Source: JBHBQE01 sp041776485
GTDB lineage: Bacteria > Bacillota > Clostridia > Lachnospirales > Lachnospiraceae
NCBI GenBank assembly: GCA_041776485.1
Contig: JBHBQE010000015.1
Coordinates: 43,358-107,357 of the forward strand
Length of the DNA stretch: 64,000 nt
Reading direction: 5' to 3'
The notes below the pieces were generated by a model. That model saw nothing but the letters and a program-made list of their open reading frames with translations. It had not been told where the DNA came from and made no database searches. This document shows positions 53,611-62,174 of this stretch, piece by piece (positions within the stretch are counted from its first letter, which is position 1; each line of letters begins with the position of its first letter). The position numbers and the translations under genes were made by a program.

Positions 53611-55880
53611 CAAATAATCTTAGCATCAAACTCATGATCACAGCTTATACCCTCCCATGTATTTCCTGGAGCAGTATGTATACCAAGCTTCCTAATTCTT
53701 TCTATATTTTCTTCTGCTCTTGATTTATCCTTTACTAACATCCCATAAATAATAATTACTAAATTATCCGGGTTAACTCCACATTCATCTATAGATTCCT
53801 CAATAAACTTAAGAAGCCTTTCATTTCCCATATCCTCAAGAGAAATAGGTATTCCTATATGATACTGCGGGTAACCTATATCATTATTGTATCTGCATTC
53901 CCTAAGCGCCAATAAAATAAATCTCTCTAAAAGTTCATTATATAATTTATATCTTTTCGCCATAGGCATAAACTCACAGAAAAGCTTAGTGCCCAGTTCC
54001 GGAGCCTGCCATGCCAAATTAACTATTTCGCCCTCATAATCTGTATTATAAACATTAAAGTCTGCTTTAGTTTTTGAAAGCTCCATCCCATTACATTCAT
54101 CAGCCACAGACTCTATCAGATAACTTTTAAGAAGAATATGCTCCCTGCACTCCTCCTCCATATACTCCTGATAAAATTCTACACTGCCCGTTCCATTGGA
54201 TTTCGCATATCCCAGGGCAATATCTCCGCACTTTAAAATATTTCCCACATCCTTTGCATCCTCAGGAAATCTTGCAATCCCAATAGATGCAGTTAAAAAA
54301 CAATCCTTATAATTAAGCTGCCAGGGTGCTTTAAATCTTCTTATAATGGAGCGGGACACTTCCAAAGGGTCAAGCTTTGAGGTATCCTTAATTATGATGG
54401 CAAATTCATCGGCTCCCAACCTGTATACTCTGGCATTTTCCTCTGAAAGCTTAAGCAGAAATTTAGCAATGGAGGATAAAAGCATATCACCCCCAGTATT
54501 TCCGGAAATAATATTAATTTCCTTGAAATCATCAAGATTCATACATAAATAAGCACCATGAATATCCTTATCTAAAGCTAAGCTTCCCAATTCCTTAACA
54601 AAATAAGTCCTGTTATAAATTCCTGTAAGTTCATCTATATTTGCGTGTCTTTCAATATGATTTTCATATTCCTTATTCTCGGTAATATCAAAAACCGTAG
54701 CCAATCGAACATAACTATCATCCACCCACTTTATCATACCAAGAGCAATACTTACATATATACCTGCCTCTTCCAAATAATATTCCCTTATCTGTTCCAT
54801 TTTCTCCGGTGTCTTTTGAATTCTGCGCTCAAAACGCTGCCTGTCAGATTGATTTGAAAGCATTTTTCTGAATGTATCATTGGTATAAAGAGTCTCTGTA
54901 CTGTCCTTTTCCATAACAATTACACCACATCCGATATTCTCAAGAACTGATTCTACCACCGCATAGGAACTGGCTAAGGAATTTTTTGCAATACGCCTGG
55001 ATAAAATAGATGAAATAACGCGTCGTACTGTATTTAAAAATCCTGCCTCCAGCAAAGTCCAATGCCTTGGAATAATATTCATACTTGTACATAAATACAT
55101 TATATTTTCATTATCCAGGAATATTGGCAGGAATATACCTGCACTAATGTCGTATGCCTCAAGAAATGCACTAAAGGACTTAGGCACTCGGGAGTCTGAG
55201 GAAATAGTATAGGATAATCCATCTGTAAATGGTATCTCAGATAAGGCGGTATCATCCATCTTAAACATAAAGCTTCCGCTGTCCTTATCAAACCACTCCG
55301 CCAGAATATGTACCTTGTCATTATTTTTATCCAACTGAATGATAAATGCATTGGAGGCTTCTAAAAACTCTCCGCTGATAGTCAGAATGCTTTTAACAAC
55401 AACATCAAAATCATCTTCTGACTCAATCTTACTAAGTATCTGAGTGATTGCCTCATTTCTTGCAAGCTCCCGATTAAGACTGCTGCCTTCCCTTTCCTTT
55501 TCCTTAATATGGTTTTCCAGATTGTAAGCAGCTTCTCTTTCTCTAATATACAAAAAAAGTACATTTTCAATCAGAGAAATTTTAGTATCTAAGGGAGTGG
55601 AATTATTTCCCAAGGCTTTGATAAGCCAAACCCCATAAAGCTTGCCCTCTTTATTCCTCATGGCAATTCCACTCATTTTATTATCTGAAGCAGAAAGGTC
55701 TATAACTCTTTCTACACCATAATTCCCAAGCTTATTTACAGCATTTAATACATCGCCCCGCCTAAAGGCTTCATTGCTTAAAATTGCCTCTGTATTTTCA
55801 TAATAAATGCCTATTGCCAGTTTAAATTCCCTGGCAAATCCATCGGCTATGCGTATAAGTGCATTTTTATCTAACGTCAT
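53607..55880 (-). CDS. GGDEF-domain protein with GAF-like N-terminus and degenerate EAL-like tail
   Basis: A 757-residue, apparently cytosolic signalling protein. It has a GAF-like sensory region at about residues 130-300 and a PAS-like segment at 310-400 (VVESVLENIGCGVIVMEKDS). The GGDEF domain at about 415-575 has DELTGIYNRTYFVKEL, LCMNLDDFKEIN, and the active-site motif RLGADEFAII, which reads GADEF instead of GGDEF. The last 150 residues resemble an EAL domain without the EAL signature (EIVNLAWQ at that place) and end early. It may make c-di-GMP or only bind nucleotides. It stands alone between metA and the tRNA-Leu array. Confidence 0.85.
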   Translation of the reverse strand: MTLDKNALIRIADGFAREFKLAIGIYYENTEAILSNEAFRRGDVLNAVNKLGNYGVERVIDLSASDNKMSGIAMRNKEGKLYGVWLIKALGNNSTPLDTKISLIENVLFLYIREREAAYNLENHIKEKEREGSSLNRELARNEAITQILSKIESEDDFDVVVKSILTISGEFLEASNAFIIQLDKNNDKVHILAEWFDKDSGSFMFKMDDTALSEIPFTDGLSYTISSDSRVPKSFSAFLEAYDISAGIFLPIFLDNENIMYLCTSMNIIPRHWTLLEAGFLNTVRRVISSILSRRIAKNSLASSYAVVESVLENIGCGVIVMEKDSTETLYTNDTFRKMLSNQSDRQRFERRIQKTPEKMEQIREYYLEEAGIYVSIALGMIKWVDDSYVRLATVFDITENKEYENHIERHANIDELTGIYNRTYFVKELGSLALDKDIHGAYLCMNLDDFKEINIISGNTGGDMLLSSIAKFLLKLSEENARVYRLGADEFAIIIKDTSKLDPLEVSRSIIRRFKAPWQLNYKDCFLTASIGIARFPEDAKDVGNILKCGDIALGYAKSNGTGSVEFYQEYMEEECREHILLKSYLIESVADECNGMELSKTKADFNVYNTDYEGEIVNLAWQAPELGTKLFCEFMPMAKRYKLYNELLERFILLALRECRYNNDIGYPQYHIGIPISLEDMGNERLLKFIEESIDECGVNPDNLVIIIYGMLVKDKSRAEENIERIRKLGIHTAPGNTWEGISCDHEFDAKIIC

Positions 55881-56019
55881 TACTCACTGCCCATCTATAG
55901 GGTTATATCCTTAAATCTAAAGCCTAATGTGTCTGGTAGCTGCTGTCTACAATATATATTATCTTGTGGATTATTTGAATTATAGGCTAAAATACCACAG
56001 CTGTAAACAAATGGCATAT

Positions 56020-56943
56020 CTATTGCCCCTCATGTATCCCTGTAATATCGTAAGGGGTTGCCTGATATACATAGTAGTTCAGCCAATTGGTATAAAAGGC
56101 ATTACAATGGGCTCTCCAGGTAAGTACCGCCTTTTTGTCAGGGTCATCATCTATAAAATAATTTTTCGGAAGCTGTACATCACTTCTATCTCTATCCCTC
56201 TCAAACTCCTTTTGCAAGGTCAACCTGTCATATTCTAAATGTCCCATATTATAAATTCTGCTTCCGTCCTCTGTCATACAAAGAAGAAGTCCTACCTCAT
56301 CAGACTCAGCAAGAATCTTTATATCCTCTATCTTTCTTAAGGTATCCACATCTATATCCGTGTGTCTGGAATGAGGACAATTAAATATATCATCAAAGCC
56401 TCGAAGTAACAAAGTCTTCCTATGATATACATTATGTGAAAATATCCCAAATACCTTTTTAGGTAAAGTAAACTTTTTTATCCCGTATTCATGGTACAAA
56501 GCAGCCTGTGCTCCCCAACAAAGGTGAATTGTACTGGTAACATGAGTTTTCGTCCAATCTAAAATCTCACAAAATTCCTGCCAATAATCCACCTCTTCAA
56601 ATTCCATAAGCTCCACAGGTGCACCTGTTATAATAAGTCCGTCATACTTTCTGTCCCTTATATCAGAAAAGGAATGATAAAATTTATTTAAGTGACTTAA
56701 TTCAGTATTTTTAGATACATGACTGCTAACTCTTATAAAATCTACATTAACCTGCAAAGGTGTATTTGCCAGAGAACGAAGCAAATGAAGCTCAGTATCC
56801 TCCTTTAACGGCATTAAATTCAGAATCCCAATTTCCAATGGTCGTATATCCTGATGTATGGCACGGTTTTCGTCCATTACAAAGATTTTTTCATTCTCTA
56901 ATATACTTCTTACAGGAATATCATTTTGTATCTTAATTGGCAT
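56020..56943 (-). CDS. metAA: Homoserine O-acetyltransferase, MetA family
   Basis: Activates homoserine in methionine synthesis. It has 307 residues, the standard MetA length. Catalytic Cys142 is in HLCWGAQAA, and the GHLEYDR glutamate and the NCPHSRHTD histidine region are present. Residue 111 is Glu (GAPVELMEF), the determinant known to favour acetyl-CoA, whereas Gly there gives succinyl-CoA. So it probably makes O-acetylhomoserine. It overlaps the pseudouridine synthase gene by 11 bp. I saw no SAM riboswitch in its leader. Confidence 0.93.
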   Translation of the reverse strand: MPIKIQNDIPVRSILENEKIFVMDENRAIHQDIRPLEIGILNLMPLKEDTELHLLRSLANTPLQVNVDFIRVSSHVSKNTELSHLNKFYHSFSDIRDRKYDGLIITGAPVELMEFEEVDYWQEFCEILDWTKTHVTSTIHLCWGAQAALYHEYGIKKFTLPKKVFGIFSHNVYHRKTLLLRGFDDIFNCPHSRHTDIDVDTLRKIEDIKILAESDEVGLLLCMTEDGSRIYNMGHLEYDRLTLQKEFERDRDRSDVQLPKNYFIDDDPDKKAVLTWRAHCNAFYTNWLNYYVYQATPYDITGIHEGQ

Positions 56944-57634
56944 GGTAAAGCCCTTTCTTTTCTATATCTTTAAGCTTTCTATAGGTTCCCTCTTTTAGTT
57001 TTCCCAAAGTAATATTCTCTATCCTTACTCTACAAAGGTCTGTTACGTAAAGATTGCAGGATTTACACATTCGCCTGATCTGTCTGTTAAGTCCCTGAGT
57101 CAGAATTATGGTGAAGGATTTATCATCTATTCTCTCAACTTTACAGGGTTTGGTTTTAACCTTTAATTCCCGGATAAATACTCCCTGCCTTAGCTTGTTT
57201 AGAATTTCATCAGAGACTTTTGGGTCTACTTTAACGTAATACTCTCTCTCATGACAATTTTTTGAATGCATGAGACTATTTGCCAATTTACCATCATTGG
57301 TAAGTATCATAAGACCTCTGGATTGCCTATCCAGTCTCCCTGCATAAAAAAGCCTTTTAGGATAATCTATATAATCAAATATAGTTTCTCCGTCCTTAGC
57401 AGAATGTGAGCATATAAGACCTGCCGGTTTATTATAAATCAGAATAACTCTCTTTTCATTAGCCAGTTTGTTTTCAATTTTCCTGCCATGAACAGTCACA
57501 ATAGAATCCTGATTTATTCTATCCCCAGGCAGAGCAACTCTTTCATCTACAATAACCTTACCCTGTAAAATCAGTCTATCTGCCTCACGTCTGGAGCATA
57601 CACCTGCCTGAGCAATAAATTTATTAATCCTCAT
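56933..57634 (-). CDS. RsuA/RluF-family rRNA pseudouridine synthase
   Basis: A 233-residue enzyme converting a uridine of rRNA to pseudouridine. An N-terminal S4 RNA-binding domain (MRINKFIAQAGVCSRREADRL) is followed by YNKPAGLICS and the catalytic-aspartate motif YAGRLDRQSRGLMILTNDG. The C-terminal GLNRQIRRMC and RVRIENITLG are closest to RluF (23S U2604). RluB-like specificity is possible. AAAGGT precedes the ATG, and it heads a two-gene unit with metA. Confidence 0.9.
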   Translation of the reverse strand: MRINKFIAQAGVCSRREADRLILQGKVIVDERVALPGDRINQDSIVTVHGRKIENKLANEKRVILIYNKPAGLICSHSAKDGETIFDYIDYPKRLFYAGRLDRQSRGLMILTNDGKLANSLMHSKNCHEREYYVKVDPKVSDEILNKLRQGVFIRELKVKTKPCKVERIDDKSFTIILTQGLNRQIRRMCKSCNLYVTDLCRVRIENITLGKLKEGTYRKLKDIEKKGLYHAN

Positions 57635-57644
57635 ATTTTACCTT

Positions 57645-57671
57645 TTCAAAAAGGAGGCTATTGCCCCCTTT
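57645..57671 (-). terminator. Rho-independent terminator after the SH3 protein gene
   Basis: Minus strand AAGGGGGC, loop AATA, GCCTCCTT (one G-T pair), then TTT. It lies 32 bp past the stop at 57703 and just before the pseudouridine synthase gene. Confidence 0.85.
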
Positions 57672-57702
57672 GTTAATAGATTTATAATTTTAATGCGGCT
57701 AT

Positions 57703-58755
57703 CTATTTCAGTAAATCAGTTTTTATATAGCCTTCAATATTTTTCCTTTTAACCTTTGTCCATCCATTTTCACCTGAATCCTCAATTACGGTAACCTTAT
57801 CGCCTGTAAGAACAGCACCAACCTTTGTTGAATTGGAGTCAGGTTCTCTCCTGATATTTAATATATCAGAAACTGTTACCTCTGTACCCGCCTTATATCC
57901 GCCTGCCGGTACAGCAGGTGTCTCTGCAGGTGCAGCCTCTGCTGGAGGTTCCTGTGCAGCTGCCTCTGCCTGCGCAGCCGCCTCTGCTGCTGCCGCCTGT
58001 GCTTGAGCTTCAGCCTCTGCTGCTGCAGCGGCTGCCGCTGCCTCCTCCTGCCTTGCTGCCTCAACTGCTGCCTGATATCCTGTATACCAATTAATGGTTG
58101 CAGTCTTTAACGTGTCTACGAATGCTTTATAAGTTTCATCGGAATTTACTAAATCCGTATGCTTAGAATTAATATCATGCTGCAGCATTATAAAATCTTC
58201 CTGATTTTCATATTCCGATATTAACGCCTGAACCTCAGGATCTGTTTCCTCCTCGACATATTCCTGATTAAAAATACAATATCTATTGTCTATATATAAA
58301 TTACCCTTGTCATCTTCAGTTAAATAAAAGAAATACAGTCCCGGTGAAAGGCTGTTTACATCCTTAAATTTAATATTAACGTCTGCCGATACCAGATAAG
58401 ACTTTTTATCCAGTCCGGGTTTTGAGTATATCTTTACGATTTCATACTTCTCTATGTAATCCGCCATAAACTCAACATAGCTTTTTTCCATATCTGTGAT
58501 AGGATAGGCTATCTTTTCCAATTCAGCCACATTTCCTCCTGCATAATACTCATAATATGAGGAAATAAGACTATTAAGTTTTTCGTCTGAAGTAGCCTCC
58601 TTAAAGTCCACTTTAGCATTATAATACGGGTCAGCCTTCTTCGCGCTCATTTTTGCAACTATTGCCACAACAATAACTATACATATGAATGCAGCCACTG
58701 CAATCACTCTTTTTTTATTGTGTACAGCAAAATCCAATATTTTTTGTATATCCAT
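57703..58755 (-). CDS. Membrane-anchored SH3-domain protein with Ala/Glu-rich linker
   Basis: A 350-residue protein. A short cytosolic start is followed by one membrane helix (about residues 17-35), a mixed alpha/beta extracytoplasmic domain to about 215, a low-complexity A/E/Q/P linker at about 220-285, and a bacterial SH3 domain at 290-350 (VTVSDILNIRREPDSNSTKVGAV and VKRKNIEGYIKTDLL). Such SH3 domains often bind cell wall. It follows tRNA-Arg without an intervening terminator and ends with one. Confidence 0.82.
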   Translation of the reverse strand: MDIQKILDFAVHNKKRVIAVAAFICIVIVVAIVAKMSAKKADPYYNAKVDFKEATSDEKLNSLISSYYEYYAGGNVAELEKIAYPITDMEKSYVEFMADYIEKYEIVKIYSKPGLDKKSYLVSADVNIKFKDVNSLSPGLYFFYLTEDDKGNLYIDNRYCIFNQEYVEEETDPEVQALISEYENQEDFIMLQHDINSKHTDLVNSDETYKAFVDTLKTATINWYTGYQAAVEAARQEEAAAAAAAAEAEAQAQAAAAEAAAQAEAAAQEPPAEAAPAETPAVPAGGYKAGTEVTVSDILNIRREPDSNSTKVGAVLTGDKVTVIEDSGENGWTKVKRKNIEGYIKTDLLK

Positions 58756-58805
58756 CTTTCTACCTAATATTACCTTTTCTATTTAATTTAAGCATCATGC
58801 CCTAA

Positions 58806-58879
58806 TGTAGACGACTGGATTCGAACCAGCGATCTTCAGAGTCGGAGTCTGATGCGTTATCCAACTACGCCACGTCTAC
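58806..58879 (-). tRNA. tRNA-Arg (anticodon CCG)
   Basis: A 74-nt tRNA. Acceptor GTAGACG pairs with CGTCTAC, the D arm is GCGTAGTTGGATAACGC, the anticodon stem TCAGA/TCTGA encloses CTCCGAC (anticodon CCG), and the T loop is TTCGAAT. Discriminator A. CCA is not encoded. It lies between aroD and the SH3 protein gene. Confidence 0.95.
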
Positions 58880-58907
58880 CTGTACTCTCCCGGCAAATTG
58901 TTACGAT

Positions 58908-58936
58908 ATTTTAACAAATTAGTATTATTATGTCAA
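58908..58936 (-). promoter_or_regulatory. Sigma-A promoter of tRNA-Arg
   Basis: Minus strand TTGACA (58936-58931), 17-bp spacer, TAAAAT (58913-58908), 29 bp before the tRNA 5' end. The -35 lies in the last two sense codons of aroD. Confidence 0.8.
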
Positions 58937-59668
58937 TAAATCCCTTATTTTCTTGAATTTATCAACTTTAATCTGCCCCTGACAACTTGGTTTTTCCATA
59001 TATGAAAAATTTATACTTGAACAAAATTCCTCCGGAAAGACCCTTGTCATTTTACTATATTTCCCCATACCGGTGATAGCCAAAGTGCTATGGTGCTCTC
59101 TGTTAAACAGAGTCACCCCTCTCCCAAGCTCAAATACGTCATCAGAGCTTTTAGGTGTAACAGACAACTTTATAATATCCGGGTCCGAAGAGTATATTGT
59201 TTCTAAAAGTCTAAAGCACACATCTGAAGCAGGGCTGCCTTTATCATGGTAAGATGCAATAACATTGACACCATTCCCCTGTATTTTCCTGATTAAAGCT
59301 TGGGGATTTACATGAGAAAAATACTCCACATCAATTAAATCAGGACATCTGCTTTGCCCTATAAACAGTAAAAACCTTTGGAGTTCCTCTGTAGATATTG
59401 ATAAATTGCCGCCCTGATTACTGCTTCTTAAAGTCACTAGAAAAATAGTTCTGGAAAAAATGCTCTTTAATGCCAAAAGAATGTCTGCAAGTCTATCAGT
59501 ATCCATCAGCTCTGAAAAAAAATCTGCCCTCCATTCCGCCATTTCTATCCCATTGGCAGCAATTGTCCTTGCCGACTCAATAATATCCTCATAGGAGGTA
59601 TCCACAATCGGAATGCAAATAACAGAATTCTCTTTACTGAATAATCTTCCCTTTACAATTAATGCCAT
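58928..59668 (-). CDS. aroD: Type I 3-dehydroquinate dehydratase
   Basis: Third step of the shikimate pathway, a Schiff-base dehydratase. It has 246 residues, normal for type I. The general-base His is in VIASYHDKGSP, the Schiff-base Lys in PDIIKLSVTPKSSDD, and the substrate-binding EWRADFF is near residue 40. No other shikimate genes are nearby. It is a single gene whose last codons carry the -35 of the tRNA-Arg promoter. Confidence 0.93.
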   Translation of the reverse strand: MALIVKGRLFSKENSVICIPIVDTSYEDIIESARTIAANGIEMAEWRADFFSELMDTDRLADILLALKSIFSRTIFLVTLRSSNQGGNLSISTEELQRFLLFIGQSRCPDLIDVEYFSHVNPQALIRKIQGNGVNVIASYHDKGSPASDVCFRLLETIYSSDPDIIKLSVTPKSSDDVFELGRGVTLFNREHHSTLAITGMGKYSKMTRVFPEEFCSSINFSYMEKPSCQGQIKVDKFKKIRDLLT

Positions 59669-59832
59669 ATCTGCTATATAATCTCCTTACCAAATATATT
59701 TACAGCTCATATCATAAGTATGCAACAATCTGAACATACAGTAAACAATTCAAAATTACCATTCACAGATTATATTTTATAAAAGCCGAAATTTGAAACA
59801 GTTAATATTTTTATATATACTGTAGCAATTTG

Positions 59833-59860
59833 TAAAAAACCCAAGGCATAAGCCTTGGGT
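59833..59860 (-). terminator. Rho-independent terminator of recA-recX-rny
   Basis: Minus strand ACCCAAGGC, loop TTAT, GCCTTGGGT, then TTTTT. A perfect 9-bp stem, 8 bp past the rny stop. Confidence 0.93.
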
Positions 59861-59867
59861 ATATAAT

Positions 59868-61421
59868 CTATTTTGCAACATCACTTACTCGTGATTCCCG
59901 AATAACATTAACCTTTATCTGTCCGGGATATTGCAACTCCTCTTCAATACGTTTTGAAATATCACGTGCCATGATTACCATGTCCGCGTCTGTAACCTCC
60001 TCAGGGATTACCATAATACGCACTTCCCTGCCTGCTTGTACTGCAAACGATTTGTCAACCCCACTAAAATCATTTGTAATATCTTCTAACTGCCTAATTC
60101 TATTGGTGTAGGTATCCAATGTTTCCCTTCTGGCACCGGGTCTGGCTGCCGAAATTGAATCCGCTGCCATAACAAGACATGCTATCAATGTTTCCGGATC
60201 CACATCACCATGGTGAGCTTGCACCGCATTTATAACAATGGCATTTTCTTTGTATTTCTTACAAAGCTCCACACCCAACTCAATATGCGAGCCTTCCACA
60301 CCATATTCATGATCCACTGCCTTTCCAATATCATGTAAAAGTCCTGCACGTTTAGCAATTCTCACATCTTCGCCCACCTCTGCAGCTAAAAGTCCGCATA
60401 AATGAGCTACCTCTATGGAATGCTTTAAGGCATTCTGCCCAAAGCTTGTTCTATAACGCATCCTGCCCAATAGTTTAATAAGCTCCGGGTTTATTCCGTG
60501 TACACCAACCTCAAGTACCGCTGCCTCTCCTGCCTCCTTGATGTTATTCTCCACTTCCTTTTCAGCCTTGTGAACCATCTCCTCAATTTTAGCCGGGTGA
60601 ATTCTACCGTCCACAATAAGCTTTTCCAATGCAATACGTGAAATCTCGCGCCTTACAGGGTCAAAGGATGAAAGTACCACTGCCTCCGGAGTATCATCTA
60701 TTATCAGCTCAACACCTGTCAGGGACTCAAGAGTTCTGATATTTCTCCCCTCACGACCGATTATTCGCCCCTTCATTTCATCATTTGGAAGTTGTACTAC
60801 TGAAATAGTTGTTTCTGACACATGGTCTGCTGCGCATTTTTGTATTGCCGTGACCAAAACCTCCTTGGCATTTTTATTAGCCTCTTCCCTTGCCTTAGCA
60901 GTTTCCTCTTTGATAAGCTTAGCTGCATCAATCTTAATATCCTCCTCTAAGCTCTTTAACAGGATATCCTTGGCTTGTTCTGAGGTATATCCGGAAATAC
61001 GTTCCAGCTCTGCAATACGCTGCTGATTGAGCTTATCAAGGGAGTCTTTTTCCTTTTTAAGCTGTTGTTCTCTTGAATTTAAACTGGCTTCCTTCTTTTC
61101 TGCCTGATCTATTTTTCTATCAAGATTATCTTCCTTTTGTTGTATCCTTCTTTCGCTCTTAGAAACCTCCGCTCTCCGTTCTCTCACTTCCTTTTCAGAT
61201 TCATTTTTTATACGGAGAGATTCTTCCTTAGCCTCTAGGAGCAACTCTTGTTTCTTTGTTTCTGCGGCCTTAACTGCGTCATCTATAATCTGTCTAGCCT
61301 GAATTTCGGCTCCGCCAACCTTCTCCTGAGAAGATTTTTTATGGTATGAATTAAGAATAACTACTGTTAAGGGCACCGCAATAACAATAGTAATTATTAC
61401 TGCGATTACTGTTGTAAGCAC
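59868..61421 (-). CDS. rny: Ribonuclease Y
   Basis: Membrane-anchored endoribonuclease that starts mRNA decay. It has 517 residues from the GTG at 61421, which has AGGAGG seven bases upstream. An ATG at 61451 has no ribosome site and its extension would contain that AGGAGG. Domains: N-terminal membrane helix (residues 3-22), a long charged coiled coil to about 190, a KH domain (GRIIGREGRNIRTLE), and an HD domain (GLLHDIGKAVDHE) with C-terminal region. Downstream of recA and recX, with a strong terminator after it. Confidence 0.95.
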   Translation of the reverse strand: MLTTVIAVIITIVIAVPLTVVILNSYHKKSSQEKVGGAEIQARQIIDDAVKAAETKKQELLLEAKEESLRIKNESEKEVRERRAEVSKSERRIQQKEDNLDRKIDQAEKKEASLNSREQQLKKEKDSLDKLNQQRIAELERISGYTSEQAKDILLKSLEEDIKIDAAKLIKEETAKAREEANKNAKEVLVTAIQKCAADHVSETTISVVQLPNDEMKGRIIGREGRNIRTLESLTGVELIIDDTPEAVVLSSFDPVRREISRIALEKLIVDGRIHPAKIEEMVHKAEKEVENNIKEAGEAAVLEVGVHGINPELIKLLGRMRYRTSFGQNALKHSIEVAHLCGLLAAEVGEDVRIAKRAGLLHDIGKAVDHEYGVEGSHIELGVELCKKYKENAIVINAVQAHHGDVDPETLIACLVMAADSISAARPGARRETLDTYTNRIRQLEDITNDFSGVDKSFAVQAGREVRIMVIPEEVTDADMVIMARDISKRIEEELQYPGQIKVNVIRESRVSDVAK

Positions 61422-61530
61422 AGGAGCACCTCCTTTATTTATTGTTGTCATAGTACGTATTGAAAGTTATTTGCAAATTAAAAAGCAAAAAATAAACTGC
61501 ATACAAGTTTACTTCTTATCATGAAAAAAA

Positions 61531-62172
61531 TCAAGAAATATAATTATCCTGCCCTAATTCACGCAATATATCCCCCGACGCAAATCCATTTCTTAACAAA
61601 TAATCATATATCCTTTTATCCAGTTTTTTTTGACTGATTTTATCCTCTGTAGCTCTCCTGTTCTTATTTATATAATTTCTAATAATCTTTCTCTCATTAA
61701 AAATATTTTCTCCATATTCCTCTTCCATCTCCCGTATGGCAATCTCCAATACCTCCTTAGAGACGCCCTTATTATATAATTCATTACATATTCTGCGTTT
61801 ACTTCTGGTATTTTGCTTTGATAGTATATAGCTTTTAACATAATTTCTATCATCAACATACTTATCCAAAGCTTTCAGAGCCTGTTCAACCGCCTCAATG
61901 GGATAACCGCTTTCTCTAAGCTTATTTCTGAGATTTTCCCTGGTTCTATTCTGCCTCTCAAGTAAATACATCGCCCTTCTCTTTGCTCTCGGAATAAATA
62001 TTTCTTCTAAAAGAGCAGCATATACAGATTCACTAATCTCCTCTCCTACATTAATTCCAAATCTACTAATTTCTTTTTTATAAAGTACAAGGTCCCTCCC
62101 ATCCAGGATATAGACCTTGTATCTATCTTTACTTTTAGAATATAATAGGGGTTCAATAGCTGTAACAAGCAC
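61531..62172 (-). CDS. recX: Regulatory protein RecX
   Basis: Modulates RecA filaments. It has 213 residues made of three-helix repeats: RAMYLLERQNRTRENLRNKL, YVKSYILSKQNTRSKRRIC with the GVSKEVLE that follows, and a third at the C-terminus. It starts at GTG (62172), 2 bp after the recA stop, with GGTGA upstream. The order recA-recX is the usual one, so SOS induction should extend to it. Confidence 0.92.
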   Translation of the reverse strand: MLVTAIEPLLYSKSKDRYKVYILDGRDLVLYKKEISRFGINVGEEISESVYAALLEEIFIPRAKRRAMYLLERQNRTRENLRNKLRESGYPIEAVEQALKALDKYVDDRNYVKSYILSKQNTRSKRRICNELYNKGVSKEVLEIAIREMEEEYGENIFNERKIIRNYINKNRRATEDKISQKKLDKRIYDYLLRNGFASGDILRELGQDNYIS

Positions 62173-62174
62173 GG

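Noticed and set aside
53222..53617. Plus- and minus-strand open frames of 60-131 codons across the repeat array and tRNA
   Set aside because: They consist of translated repeats and antisense tRNA, have no ribosome site, and match no protein pattern.
56944..57702. SAM riboswitch or T-box ahead of metA
   Set aside because: metA overlaps the pseudouridine synthase gene, and the short gap upstream of that contains only the SH3 gene terminator.
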